Shown here: positions 22,206 to 29,658 of the stretch, in pieces
How the letters are laid out: each line of letters starts with the position of its first letter
How positions within the stretch are numbered: the stretch's first letter is position 1
Assembly (NCBI GenBank): GCA_038199035.1
Contig: JBBPZM010000076.1
Span: 1 to 40,177, forward strand
Source of the DNA: DATAEY01 sp038199035
GTDB taxonomy: Bacteria; Actinomycetota; Thermoleophilia; Solirubrobacterales; Solirubrobacteraceae
Reading direction: 5' to 3'
Length of the DNA: 40,177 bases
Notes under the pieces: generated by a model
The model's database searches: none
Seen by the model: the letters and a program-made list of their open reading frames with translations, nothing else
Told to the model about the DNA's origin: nothing
Position numbers and translations under genes: made by a program

Positions 22206-22302
22206 TTGGCCGTGCGGGCCGGCCCCACCGGCCGCGAGGTCGCCCGTGAAGGCATCGACGCCGCCGGCCACGGGGAGCGCTTCGGCCACGGCCTGGGCCA
22301 CT
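22206..22302 (+). pseudogene. Fragment of an M24 (Xaa-Pro) peptidase gene
   Basis: About 31 codons read AVRAGPTGREVAREGIDAAG, then HGERFGHGLGHS. This matches the stretch around the first metal-binding His of PepQ/PepP-type peptidases (FxHGxGHG). The preceding and following parts of the gene are missing; the frame ends against the antisense VOC gene. It is a scrap left beside the insertion sequence, not functional. Confidence 0.5.
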
Positions 22303-22712
22303 CAGCGAGTCGGTTGGCCGACCGCGAGCAGGTTGCCCTCGCTGTCGAAGAAGAACGCGCCGCGCTCGCCCTTCCCCTTGCTTGCGTAGTGGTTGGGCAC
22401 GACGACGATCTGGTCGATCACCTCCAGGTCGCCCATCTCGAAAGTCTCGAATTCGAGGCGGCGGCCGCGCAGGTCAGCGACGACCTGATCGATGTCCTCC
22501 ACCTCGAAGCCGACCTGGGTGCAGCGGCCGGACGCCGCGCCCGAGGAAGCGAAGAGGTGGAACTCGGTCGCTCCGCACACGTAGCGCAGGCCGCCTTCGC
22601 GCTCCTCGACGGGCTCGAGGCCGAGCCGCTCGCTGTAGAAGCGTCGCGCGCGGTCGAGGTCCTGGGCGGGAAGCTTTGCCACGACACGTGCGGCGTCGAG
22701 TGGACCGCTCAC
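22302..22712 (-). CDS. VOC-superfamily (glyoxalase/bleomycin-resistance-like) protein
   Basis: 136 residues. VAKLPAQDLDRARRFYSERLGLEPVEE is the standard first beta-alpha-beta module. YVCGATEFHLFASSG, QVGFEVEDIDQVVADLRGRRLEFE and GERGAFFFDSEGNLLAVGQP complete one VOC domain of a homodimer. Possible metal ligands are His/Glu near FHLF and the final part, but they are not certain. GTG 22712 is chosen because GGAG lies 6 nt upstream. It follows the broken DHFR-like gene closely, probably once in one operon with it. Confidence 0.8.
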   Translation of the reverse strand: MSGPLDAARVVAKLPAQDLDRARRFYSERLGLEPVEEREGGLRYVCGATEFHLFASSGAASGRCTQVGFEVEDIDQVVADLRGRRLEFETFEMGDLEVIDQIVVVPNHYASKGKGERGAFFFDSEGNLLAVGQPTR

Positions 22713-22734
22713 CGCGATCTCCACGTCTGGATCG

Positions 22735-23360
22735 TCATCGCGGCTCCTTCCACTTCCGCGGCCGACGCGGTAGCGGATGTGTCGCGTGGGGCGAGTGGAC
22801 GACCTCGATCGGCTCGAGGCCGGGATCCTCGACGCCGTCGAAGAGGCGCTCGCCGGCGCCGAGTAGGACGGGAGCGACGTCGAGGACGAGCTCATCGATT
22901 GCCTTCGCCGCGAGCGCCTGGCGCACGGTCGAGGCGCCGCCTGCGATGTCCACCTCGCGGTCGCCGGCGGCGACCTTCGCCTGCTCAACGGCGGCGTCGA
23001 AGCCGTCGGTGACGAAGTGGAACGTCGTCCCGCCCTCCATCTCGACGGGTTTGCGTGCGTGATGTGTGAGGACGAACACCGGCGCGTGGTAGGGCGGCTC
23101 GTTCCCCCACCAGCCGCGCCAGTCCTCATCCCACTCGCCGCGGATTGGGCCGAACATGTTGCGGCCCGTGACGTACGCGCCCCGGGCTTCATCAGCTCGT
23201 CGCGAGCACGGGCGTCTGCCTCGTGCCCGGGTTCTCCGGCGTGCCAGTGCCACTCGTGGAGCCTGAGACCGCCAGCACCGACCGGGTTGTCGCGGCCCTG
23301 GTCCGGGCCGGCCACGAAGCCGTCGAGGGAGATGGACATGTGGCAGGTCGTGCGAGTCAT
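22735..23360 (-). pseudogene. Dihydrofolate-reductase-family (RibD C-terminal) gene with frameshifts
   Basis: The N-terminal part from ATG 23360 reads MTRTTCHMSISLDGFVAGPD to RDELMK. A shift near 23185 leads to RGAYVTGRNMFGPIRGEW and the rest of the domain (DIAGGASTVRQALAAKAIDE, LVLDVAPVLLGAGERLFDG, VVHSPHATH). The family's closing strand (THxRYRV) appears as IRYRVGR only in the first frame again, so a second lesion lies near 22780. Intact relatives are cytoplasmic NADPH-dependent reductases of unknown substrate. Loss by decay, or two uncorrected base-call errors, would both explain it. Confidence 0.75.
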
Positions 23361-23409
23361 CGCTGATCGAGACCCTCGTGGGCGCCCCCGACTCATCGGT
23401 GCAATCCGC

Positions 23410-23757
23410 TCAACGTAGCCCGTGGGTGTCGAACACGATCTGCTCGGTGCGGATCCGGCCGGCGGCGACAGTGAAGCGGTCGGCGACGCGCATCTCCCGG
23501 CCAGACTTCGGGAACAGGTCATAGAGCAGCAGGGCCTCGCGGTCGTGGCCAAAGGCCGAGACCTTGCGCCAGCGCGGCTCGATCGACTCCACAAATGCGC
23601 GCGAGCCCGCGAGGAACTCGTCCGCCGAGCGGTAGTGGGCGATCGGGCCGTCGAAGGCGAAGTCGTCGGCCAGCAGTCTGGCGACTGAGTCGAAGTCGCC
23701 GGCGGTCCAGGCGTCGAGGTAGGCGGTGGCGATGTCGAGGGCGCGCGAATCGGACAC
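23410..23757 (-). CDS. SnoaL/NTF2-like protein
   Basis: 115 residues forming one cone-shaped NTF2-like domain: ATAYLDAWTAGDFDSVARLLADDFAFDG, then HYRSADEFLAGSRAFVES, SGREMRVADRFTVAAGRIRTEQIVFD. Such small proteins act as isomerases or cyclases, or simply bind ligands; conserved catalytic residues are not evident. The GTG start lacks its own ribosome binding site. A 16-codon ORF with a strong one ends 6 nt upstream, suggesting coupled translation. The frame is intact, unlike its DHFR-like neighbour. Confidence 0.75.
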   Translation of the reverse strand: MSDSRALDIATAYLDAWTAGDFDSVARLLADDFAFDGPIAHYRSADEFLAGSRAFVESIEPRWRKVSAFGHDREALLLYDLFPKSGREMRVADRFTVAAGRIRTEQIVFDTHGLR

Positions 23758-23763
23758 GGCGGC

Positions 23764-23814
23764 TCAGCCCCGCTTCAGGTTGATCTCGCCGATGCCGCTT
23801 GCCGTGGCGGGCAT
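23764..23814 (-). CDS. 16-residue ORF with strong ribosome binding site
   Basis: ATG 23814 follows GGAGGAACGAC, an ideal Shine-Dalgarno spacing. The product is MPATASGIGEINLKRG. The stop lies 6 nt before the SnoaL-like GTG, so it may be a leader peptide that delivers ribosomes to that gene. It could alternatively be the stub of a longer, broken first gene. No similarity is recognised. Confidence 0.4.
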   Translation of the reverse strand: MPATASGIGEINLKRG

Positions 23815-23963
23815 GTCGTTCCTCCGGGATGGTGGGTTCACCGGCCATGACCGGTCAGGCGGCGAGAACTCATCGCTGGATCCGCTACCGGTTTCGCCAC
23901 GCCCCCACGACGTCGGGGTGTCGTTCAGGAAGCGGTCAGGCGGCCTCGGCCACGATGCCGCGC

Positions 23964-25271
23964 ATGAACACCACCCTCACGCAACGACTCCCCGGCGACA
24001 GCCGCGCCACCAAGACCGGCCCCTCGCTGGGCCGCAGGATGCTCAACAAGGTCCCCGAGGTCACCGTCTACTTCTGGGTCATCAAGGTCCTGTGCACGAC
24101 GGTCGGCGAGACCGCGGCCGACCTGATGAACGACCGGCTCGGCTTCGGGCTGACCAACACGACGTACGTCATGACCGCCGTACTGATCGTCGCTCTGGTC
24201 GCCCAGTTCCGGCGGCGTAGGTACGAGCCGGGGATCTACTGGGTCGCGGTCGTGCTCATCAGCATCGTCGGAACGCTGATCACCGACAACCTGTCGGACA
24301 ACCTTCACGTGGCCCTGGAGGTCACGACGATCGCCTTCGCCATTGCGCTGGCCGTCACCTTCGCCGTGTGGTTCGCGTTCGAGCGGACCCTGTCCATCCA
24401 CACGATCTTCACCACCCGGCGCGAGGGCTTCTACTGGCTGGCCATCCTCTTCACCTTCGCCCTCGGCACGGCGGGCGGCGACCTCATGTCCGAGCGCCTG
24501 AACCTCGGCTACTGGGTCGCGGTGCTGATCTTCGGGGCGGCGATCGCCGCCGTGGCCGTCGCCCACTTCGGCTTCAAGGTCAACGCCGTCCTGACCTTCT
24601 GGATCGCCTACATCCTCACCCGGCCGCTGGGCGCCTCCCTGGGCGACGGCCTGTCGCAGGCTCGGGCCGATGGCGGCCTGGGCCTGGGGACGGTCGTCAC
24701 CAGCCTGATCTTCCTCGGCGCCATCCTGGCCCTGGTCGTCTACCTGGCCCGCTCGCGGGTGGACCAGACGGCCACGGTGCCGGCTGAGGGGAGTGTCGGC
24801 GACGCCGGCCTGCTGCGGTTGGGCGAGCCCACAGACCTTCAGCGGGCGGGCGGGCAGCCCGCCGCGGCCGACGCCGCCAATGTCCTCGTCGTCGCGGACG
24901 GAGCACCGGCCACGTCAGGACTGCTCGACGTGGTGCGAGGGCGGGCGGCGCGCGGGCTGGCGCGCTTCCAGCTCCTGGTGCCCAATCCCCACCAGGCCGA
25001 CTGGCACCTGCACCCCGACCTCGCCCACGCCGACCACTTCCTCGATCTGGCCGTGCCGCGGCTGGAGGAGGCGGCCGGAGCCCCGGTCGACGGCTCAGCC
25101 TCCCCGCGCCATGACCCGATGGACGCCATCGAGGATGCCCTGCGAGCCGGGGACTTCAACGAGATCATCCTCTCGACGCATCCGCACGGCCTGGCGAGGT
25201 GGCTGCACATCGACCTGCCGCGCCGGGTCGAGCACCTCGGGCTTCCGGTCATGACCGTCGTGACCGCGTAG
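23964..25271 (+). CDS. COG4705 membrane domain fused to a USP-like domain
   Basis: 435 residues. The first about 285 form a COG4705-type membrane region of eight or so helices, opening with NKVPEVTVYFWVIKVLCTTVGETAADLMNDRLGFG. A second internal repeat shows GTAGGDLMSERLNLGYW, and later ILTRPLGASLGDGLSQ. Each repeat keeps a GExxxD/GDxxS signature. After a linker, a soluble domain (about 310-435) reads VLVVADGAPATSGLLDVVRG to FNEIILSTHPHGLARWLHIDLPRRVEH and VMTVVTA. This resembles the universal-stress-protein-like domain usual as separate small proteins in actinobacteria. Function unknown; transport gated by the cytosolic domain is a guess. ATG 23964 is chosen to begin just before the membrane part. 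Confidence 0.72.
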   Translation: MNTTLTQRLPGDSRATKTGPSLGRRMLNKVPEVTVYFWVIKVLCTTVGETAADLMNDRLGFGLTNTTYVMTAVLIVALVAQFRRRRYEPGIYWVAVVLISIVGTLITDNLSDNLHVALEVTTIAFAIALAVTFAVWFAFERTLSIHTIFTTRREGFYWLAILFTFALGTAGGDLMSERLNLGYWVAVLIFGAAIAAVAVAHFGFKVNAVLTFWIAYILTRPLGASLGDGLSQARADGGLGLGTVVTSLIFLGAILALVVYLARSRVDQTATVPAEGSVGDAGLLRLGEPTDLQRAGGQPAAADAANVLVVADGAPATSGLLDVVRGRAARGLARFQLLVPNPHQADWHLHPDLAHADHFLDLAVPRLEEAAGAPVDGSASPRHDPMDAIEDALRAGDFNEIILSTHPHGLARWLHIDLPRRVEHLGLPVMTVVTA

Positions 25272-25272
25272 C

Positions 25273-25304
25273 GGCGTCGCGGCGTCGCGGCGTCGCGGCG
25301 TCGG
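25273..25304. repeat. Four tandem copies of GGCGTCGC
   Basis: An 8-bp unit is repeated four times (last base of the fourth changed) immediately after the stop of the fusion gene. It is too short and spacer-free to be a CRISPR. Such a tract is prone to slippage and could vary between strains. Confidence 0.6.
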
Positions 25305-25327
25305 GTCCGGAGCCCGCTGTCGGAGCT

Positions 25328-25684
25328 TCAGAGCTCTCGCTCGTAGAAGTAGTTGATCGGGCCATCGGGTCGACCCTCCCGCTTGGTGAAGCCCAGGCTC
25401 CCGTAGAGGCGGCGGGCGGCGACGTCATCCTCGCTGGTGCCGAGATCCATGTGGGTCGCACCCTTGCGGCGAGCGAGCTCGATCGCCGCCTCCATAAGCG
25501 CCCGCCCGAGCCCCTGGCCGCGCCGCGGCGGGACCACGTAGAGCTCCGCGAGGTAGCACTCGAGCCCCTCGGTCCAGATCGCGGGACGGAACCGGAGCAC
25601 AGACAGCCCTTGCGGGTCGCGTCCTGCGAGGACGACCTCGGTTTCCCCGGCGGCGAGGATCTGGCCGAAGCGCTCGGCGAGCAC
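25328..25684 (-). CDS. GNAT-family N-acetyltransferase, probably frameshifted at its start
   Basis: Transfers an acetyl group from acetyl-CoA. The CoA-binding motif A is clear: ELYVVPPRRGQGLGRALMEAA (Q/RxxGxG/A), followed by AARRLYGSLGFTKREG. From GTG 25684 only 118 residues result, missing beta1-alpha1. Yet the same frame is coding for a further 35 codons upstream (LCIRRATVSDAERIGQLLDD to YDEPTPGPE) and ends at a TGA. An ATG at 25796 would fit if one A were removed from ATGAAGCCC. The native gene probably starts there, and a one-base insertion separates it from the body. Either mutation or sequence error. Confidence 0.65.
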   Translation of the reverse strand: MLAERFGQILAAGETEVVLAGRDPQGLSVLRFRPAIWTEGLECYLAELYVVPPRRGQGLGRALMEAAIELARRKGATHMDLGTSEDDVAARRLYGSLGFTKREGRPDGPINYFYEREL

Positions 25685-25938
25685 CTCCGGACCCGGCGTA
25701 GGCTCGTCATACTCGTGGTTGAAGTCGTCGAGGAGCTGGCCGATCCTCTCGGCGTCCGAGACCGTCGCGCGGCGGATGCACAGGTCAGGGCTTCATGTTG
25801 CGTGCGTAGAATCGCTCATCGCCTCGGGACGTTCCGCGCCCGATTGGGACTCAGGCGGCGCCCCGGGCAGGCGTGGGCCATGGGCTGTCGAGTCTTGGGC
25901 AGGGAGAGGACCCAGCTATCATGCCCGCCTTCTGCCCG

Positions 25939-25958
25939 GGAGCTGCCGCGGTAGCTCC
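25939..25958. terminator. GC hairpin in the GNAT-lipoprotein spacer
   Basis: GGAGCTGCC and GGTAGCTCC form a 9-bp stem (one G-U pair) with a two-base tip, centred on CCGCGG. It lies 80 bp before the lipoprotein gene. Attenuator, operator or terminator cannot be told apart. Nothing else is evident in 25797-26038. Confidence 0.3.
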
Positions 25959-26038
25959 TCCCGGTGCTCGAGCGCGGCCGGAGCTCGCCGATGCGACTCC
26001 GGCTGGGTCCAGTTCCGCCAACGACCGAAAACGGAGCG

Positions 26039-26560
26039 ATGCTTTCCATACTTACTTCTCACCCCAAGCTCACCGCGCGTCCGCCCCGGCTGGCCTGGCT
26101 CCTGACTGTCGCCGCGCTGGTGGCGGCCCTCGTCGCCGGCTGCGGTGGCGGCGGGTCCGGGAGCAGCACGTCGACCAACGGCAAGACCACGAAGACCGGT
26201 AAGTCGGGCAAGTCAGGCAAGACCGGCACGAACAAGAAGACCGGGCCCAAGACTCCGGTGGGCACGGCCATCAAGTCGTTCTCGGCCAAGGCGTCGTCCT
26301 CCAGCCAGGCACAGCTCAGCGTGACGCTGACCAAGCCCGAGCCGCTGATGCTCCAGGTGCGCAAGGTCACCACCGGCACCAAGACGACCAAGGTGGGCAA
26401 GGTCAACTTCGGGAGCAAGCCCAAGGGCCAGAGCACGATCTCGTGGAACCTCCAGGTGGCGGGCAAGAAGCTCACGCCCGGGCGCTACAAGCTGACCATG
26501 CGCGCGGGCAAGGGCGCCGGGAAGTCCAAGCCCGTGACGCTCACGGTCCCCGGCGGCTGA
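26039..26560 (+). CDS. Lipoprotein with Lys/Thr/Gly linker and Ig-like domain
   Basis: 173 residues. A signal peptide ends in the lipobox LVAGC, so the mature protein is lipid-anchored at Cys33. A low-complexity linker follows (KTTKTGKSGKSGKTGTNKK), unusually lysine-rich for this genome. A beta-sandwich domain then reads QLSVTLTKPEPLMLQVRKV to GQSTISWNLQVAGKKLTPGRYKLTMRA, resembling FlgD/Ig-like domains in which a sugar- or wall-contact role is often assumed. The positively charged linker may bind acidic wall polymers (inference). GGAG lies close before ATG 26039. Its stop shares bases with the start of the next gene. Confidence 0.75.
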   Translation: MLSILTSHPKLTARPPRLAWLLTVAALVAALVAGCGGGGSGSSTSTNGKTTKTGKSGKSGKTGTNKKTGPKTPVGTAIKSFSAKASSSSQAQLSVTLTKPEPLMLQVRKVTTGTKTTKVGKVNFGSKPKGQSTISWNLQVAGKKLTPGRYKLTMRAGKGAGKSKPVTLTVPGG

Positions 26561-27126
26561 CGGAGCGAGGAAGCCAGGACCCGACGGGCGAGCCGGCCCG
26601 GCGGGTCCTGACCGTCGGGCACTCCACGCACGAGCTCGGGGAGCTCGTGGCCCTGCTGTCGCGCCACGGCGTGGGGCTGGTGGCCGACGTCCGCGCCCAC
26701 CCGGGCTCCCGGCGGCTCCCCCAGTTCGGGCGCAGAGCCCTGGGGGAGGGGCTCGCGGCCGCCGGGCTGGAGTACGTCCACCTCCCGGCGCTCGGGGGGC
26801 GGCGGCGGCCCGCGGCCCACAGTCCCAACGGCGGCTGGAAGGTCGAGGGCTTCCGCGGCTACGCCGACCACATGGCGAGCGGCGAGTTCGCCGGCGGGCT
26901 CGAGCAGCTGGAGGTCCTGGCCGCGCGGCGCTCGACGGCGATCATGTGCGCCGAGTCGCTGTGGTGGCGCTGTCACCGGCGGCTCATCGCCGACGTGCTG
27001 ACGGTGAGGGGCTGGCGCGTCGTCCACATCGCCCCCGACGCGACGCTCAGCGAGCACCGGCTCACGGAGTTCGCGGTGCTCGAAGGGGACCGGCTGGCCT
27101 ACCCGCCGGCCCAGGGGTCGCTGTAG
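26557..27126 (+). CDS. DUF488-family protein
   Basis: The domain begins RVLTVGHSTHELGELVALLSRHGVGLVADVRAHPGSRRLPQF and contains the family's cysteine region MCAESLWWRCHRRLIAD. The body is complete, about 175 residues. No ATG, GTG or TTG lies in frame between the end of the lipoprotein gene and the domain. The only near-start is CTG at 26557, which overlaps the lipoprotein stop as CTGA. It is exactly where an ATGA overlap would be expected. CTG initiation by coupled translation, or an A-to-C change, is the simplest reading. The function of DUF488 is unsettled. Confidence 0.72.
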   Translation: MTERGSQDPTGEPARRVLTVGHSTHELGELVALLSRHGVGLVADVRAHPGSRRLPQFGRRALGEGLAAAGLEYVHLPALGGRRRPAAHSPNGGWKVEGFRGYADHMASGEFAGGLEQLEVLAARRSTAIMCAESLWWRCHRRLIADVLTVRGWRVVHIAPDATLSEHRLTEFAVLEGDRLAYPPAQGSL

Positions 27127-27204
27127 CGGCGATGCCCTGGAGCAACGGCCGCCGGGCGAGTGTCGGCGGGTGAGCGAGGCCCATGTGCAAGCGTGTCCGG
27201 CCGG

Positions 27205-28674
27205 ATGGCCGGCTCGCCGCTCACCCCGCCCCGCCGCCGACGCCTGCTCGGCCGCGCGCTGCCCGCGGCCCTGCTGGTCGCCCTTGCCGCTGTCGGGCTG
27301 GTGGCGCTGCTCTCGAGCCGCGACGTCCTCCCCCTCCCGGGCTCGGGGTCGGGCGCCGGGGACCCGATCATCCGCGATCCGCTCCGGTACCGCAGCGGGC
27401 TCGATGACGCCTACGAGCGGCGCGCGGCAGCCGGCGAGAGCCACGTCCTCTACGCCAAGAGCCCCGGCGGGGTCGAGGCCACCGCGCGCCGGGTGGCGCG
27501 CTTCCGGCCGGCCATAGAGGCGGCCGCCGCGCGGGGCGAGGTGGACCCCGACGTCCTGGAGGCCATCGTCTTCCTGGAGAGCGGCGGGCGGCCCGACGTG
27601 GTGGCCGGCGATGACCCGGCCAACGCCTCGGGGCTGACCCAGATCCTCGCCGAGACCGGCCGCAACCTGCTGGGCATGCGGATCGACCTCGCCGCGTCGC
27701 GGCGGCTGACCGCCCGCTACCGCCGCGAGCTGCGCCGCGGGCACCCCGCCGCGGCGGCGCGCGCGCTCGCCGCACGGCGTCGGGTGGACGACCGCTTCGT
27801 TGCGGCCAAGGCGCTGGCCGCGACCATGCGCTACCTCGCCGCCGCCAAGCTGCGCTTCGGGCGCGACGACCTCGCGGTGGTCTCCTACCACATGGGGATC
27901 GGCAACCTCCAGGGCGTGCTGCGCGCCTACGGCGCCGACCAGCCCAGCTACGCGCAGCTCTACTTCGACTCCTCCCCCCTTCGCCACGCCGCGGCCTGGC
28001 GCATGCTGGCCGCCTTCGGCGACGACTCCTCGACGTACTACTGGCGCGTGCTCGCGGCGCGGAACATCATGCGCCTCTACCGCGACGACCCGGCGGGGCT
28101 CGCCCGGCTCGACGGCCTGCAGACCGCGAAGGGGTCGGCCGAGGAGGTGCTGCACCCCCGGAACCGCACCCCGGTCCTGGCCGATCCCGACGCCGTGGCG
28201 CGGGCACGGGCGGACGGGACGCTCGTCCCCCTTCCCCCGCCCGCCCGGCTGCACATGGTCCGCGACCGGCGCCTGGGCGAGGTCGCCCGCAAGCTCGGCC
28301 GCCGCCCCCCGCTCTACTACGCGCTGCGCCCCGAGGCGGTCGCGCTGGCCACCTACATGGGTGCGACCGTGCGGGCGATCAGCGGGGTGAGCGCGCCGCT
28401 GCGCATGACCAGCGCGGTGCGCGACCAGCGCTACCAGCGCCTGCTCACCGCCACCAACGCCGAGGCCACCCACGCCTACTCGCTGCACACCACCGGCTAC
28501 GCCTTCGACCTCCTGCGCCACTACCGCGGCCGCGCCCAGGCCGAGGGGCTGCAGTTCGTGCTCGACCGCCTCCAGGCGCTCGACCTGATCGCCTGGGTGC
28601 GCGAGCCGGCGGCCATCCACGTCACGGCCTCGTCGGACGCACGCGGCCTGGCCTTTGCGCCGCCGGGGGGCTGA
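27205..28674 (+). CDS. Exported bifunctional wall hydrolase: lytic transglycosylase plus M15/VanY-like domain
   Basis: 489 residues. Signal or anchor helix (RRRRLLGRALPAALLVALAAVGLVALL). The SLT-type domain (about 95-280) has catalytic Glu125 in FLESGGRPD, then ASGLTQILAETG and VVSYHMGIGNLQGVL. After a linker, the C-terminal domain (about 370-485; DUF5715-like) carries SAVRDQRYQRLL, SLHTTGYAFDLL and IHVTAS. The SxHxxGxAxD pattern is the zinc-ligand signature of M15/VanY D,D-peptidases, with the last His as third ligand. One protein could thus cut both glycan and peptide bonds. A GTG at 27160 is an alternative start; 27205 gives the better signal. Confidence 0.82.
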   Translation: MAGSPLTPPRRRRLLGRALPAALLVALAAVGLVALLSSRDVLPLPGSGSGAGDPIIRDPLRYRSGLDDAYERRAAAGESHVLYAKSPGGVEATARRVARFRPAIEAAAARGEVDPDVLEAIVFLESGGRPDVVAGDDPANASGLTQILAETGRNLLGMRIDLAASRRLTARYRRELRRGHPAAAARALAARRRVDDRFVAAKALAATMRYLAAAKLRFGRDDLAVVSYHMGIGNLQGVLRAYGADQPSYAQLYFDSSPLRHAAAWRMLAAFGDDSSTYYWRVLAARNIMRLYRDDPAGLARLDGLQTAKGSAEEVLHPRNRTPVLADPDAVARARADGTLVPLPPPARLHMVRDRRLGEVARKLGRRPPLYYALRPEAVALATYMGATVRAISGVSAPLRMTSAVRDQRYQRLLTATNAEATHAYSLHTTGYAFDLLRHYRGRAQAEGLQFVLDRLQALDLIAWVREPAAIHVTASSDARGLAFAPPGG

Positions 28675-28871
28675 CGGGCGCACGGCCCCTCCGCCGAGGA
28701 AGGCGTGCACGGCGACCTCTGCGGCGACAGGTGACGACTCTGGCCGGGCGTGTCGCCCGGACACGCGGCGGCGTGTGGACATAGCCGACAGATGCGCCGT
28801 GTCGAGCTGTGATCGCCATGGCCGTCCTCGTCGCAGTGGTCGCGTCGGTACCGAGCGCGCGGTGGTGACCT

Positions 28872-29606
28872 GTGGTGAGCGCTTCCCCACCCGGCCGCCC
28901 GGCGAGTCGCCCCGAGGACGCCGTCGTCGCCTACCGCGCTCGCGACGGCCGAGCGCTCTGGCGCCGCGGTCGTCCGGCGGGCCGCCTCCTGCTCGAGCCG
29001 CTGCGCCATGGCGTCGCCGCGCGGACCACGGCGGAGCCGCTGGCCGAGCACGACGCCACGCGGGTGAGCGCCTTCGACGCGCGCGGTGAGGACACCGGCT
29101 GCGAGAAGCTCGAAGGACCGCCCGACGAAGGGGGCACCCCGCGCGCCGACGCATCCACCGACTCGGCGCGCGAGCTGATCGCCACCGTCGCCCCGGCCGG
29201 GGGGCGCTCTCGGGTACGGCTCCTGCGCGATGGCGGGCGCGACGAAGCGTGGAGCACCGGGCTCGACGGCGAATGGGGGCGGTGGCCCTCGCCGGGGACG
29301 GCGTCGACGGCCGCCCGCGGGCGCGCGACGCCGCGTCGGGCCGCCTGGTGTGGGTCGGGCCCTCGCTGCAGTCGGCGGACTCGCTGGAGACATTGCAGCA
29401 CTCCGGCGATCTCCCTCGGCCCCGGCAAGGTGCTGAGTAGCTTCCCCCGGGCGGGTCCCCGCATCTACGCCCTCGGCGGAACCCCGATGGTCGTCTCGGC
29501 CGCCGACGGCAGGGGACGGAGGCTGGCCTCACGCGGCGATCCGAACGCCTACTGGTTCGGCCTGGGCGGTGGTTCAGTGCTGAGCGGGCCGAGCCGCGTC
29601 AGTTAA
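28872..29606 (+). pseudogene. Decayed PQQ/quinoprotein-type beta-propeller gene
   Basis: The frame opens with EDAVVAYRARDGRALWRRGRP, a PQQ-propeller blade, and contains LIATVAPAGGRSRVRLLRDGG. Near 29270 the coding pattern moves to another frame (GAVALAGDGV, then ARDAASGRLVWVGPSLQSAD). Near 29410 it returns (LGPGKVLSSFPRAGPRIYALGGTPMVVSAADG). At least two indels therefore break it; only a few blades remain, without a signal peptide. The 197 bases before it (28675-28871) hold no recognisable gene or motif. Confidence 0.55.
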
Positions 29607-29658
29607 CAGATGCTTACGTCTGCGGTGGCGAATCGTTGTCGCTCGCTTGGCAGAGTCG

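Noticed and set aside
25273..25304. CRISPR-like tandem repeat
   Set aside because: Units are 8 bp, directly abutting, without spacers; no cas genes are present.
28675..28871. Possible riboswitch before the PQQ-type remnant
   Set aside because: GC-rich stems can be drawn, but no conserved blocks of a known class were recognised.
26485..29532. Minus-strand open frame of 1015 codons
   Set aside because: It is antisense to the lipoprotein, DUF488 and wall-hydrolase genes; no domain is recognisable and the composition is typical of GC-rich shadow frames.
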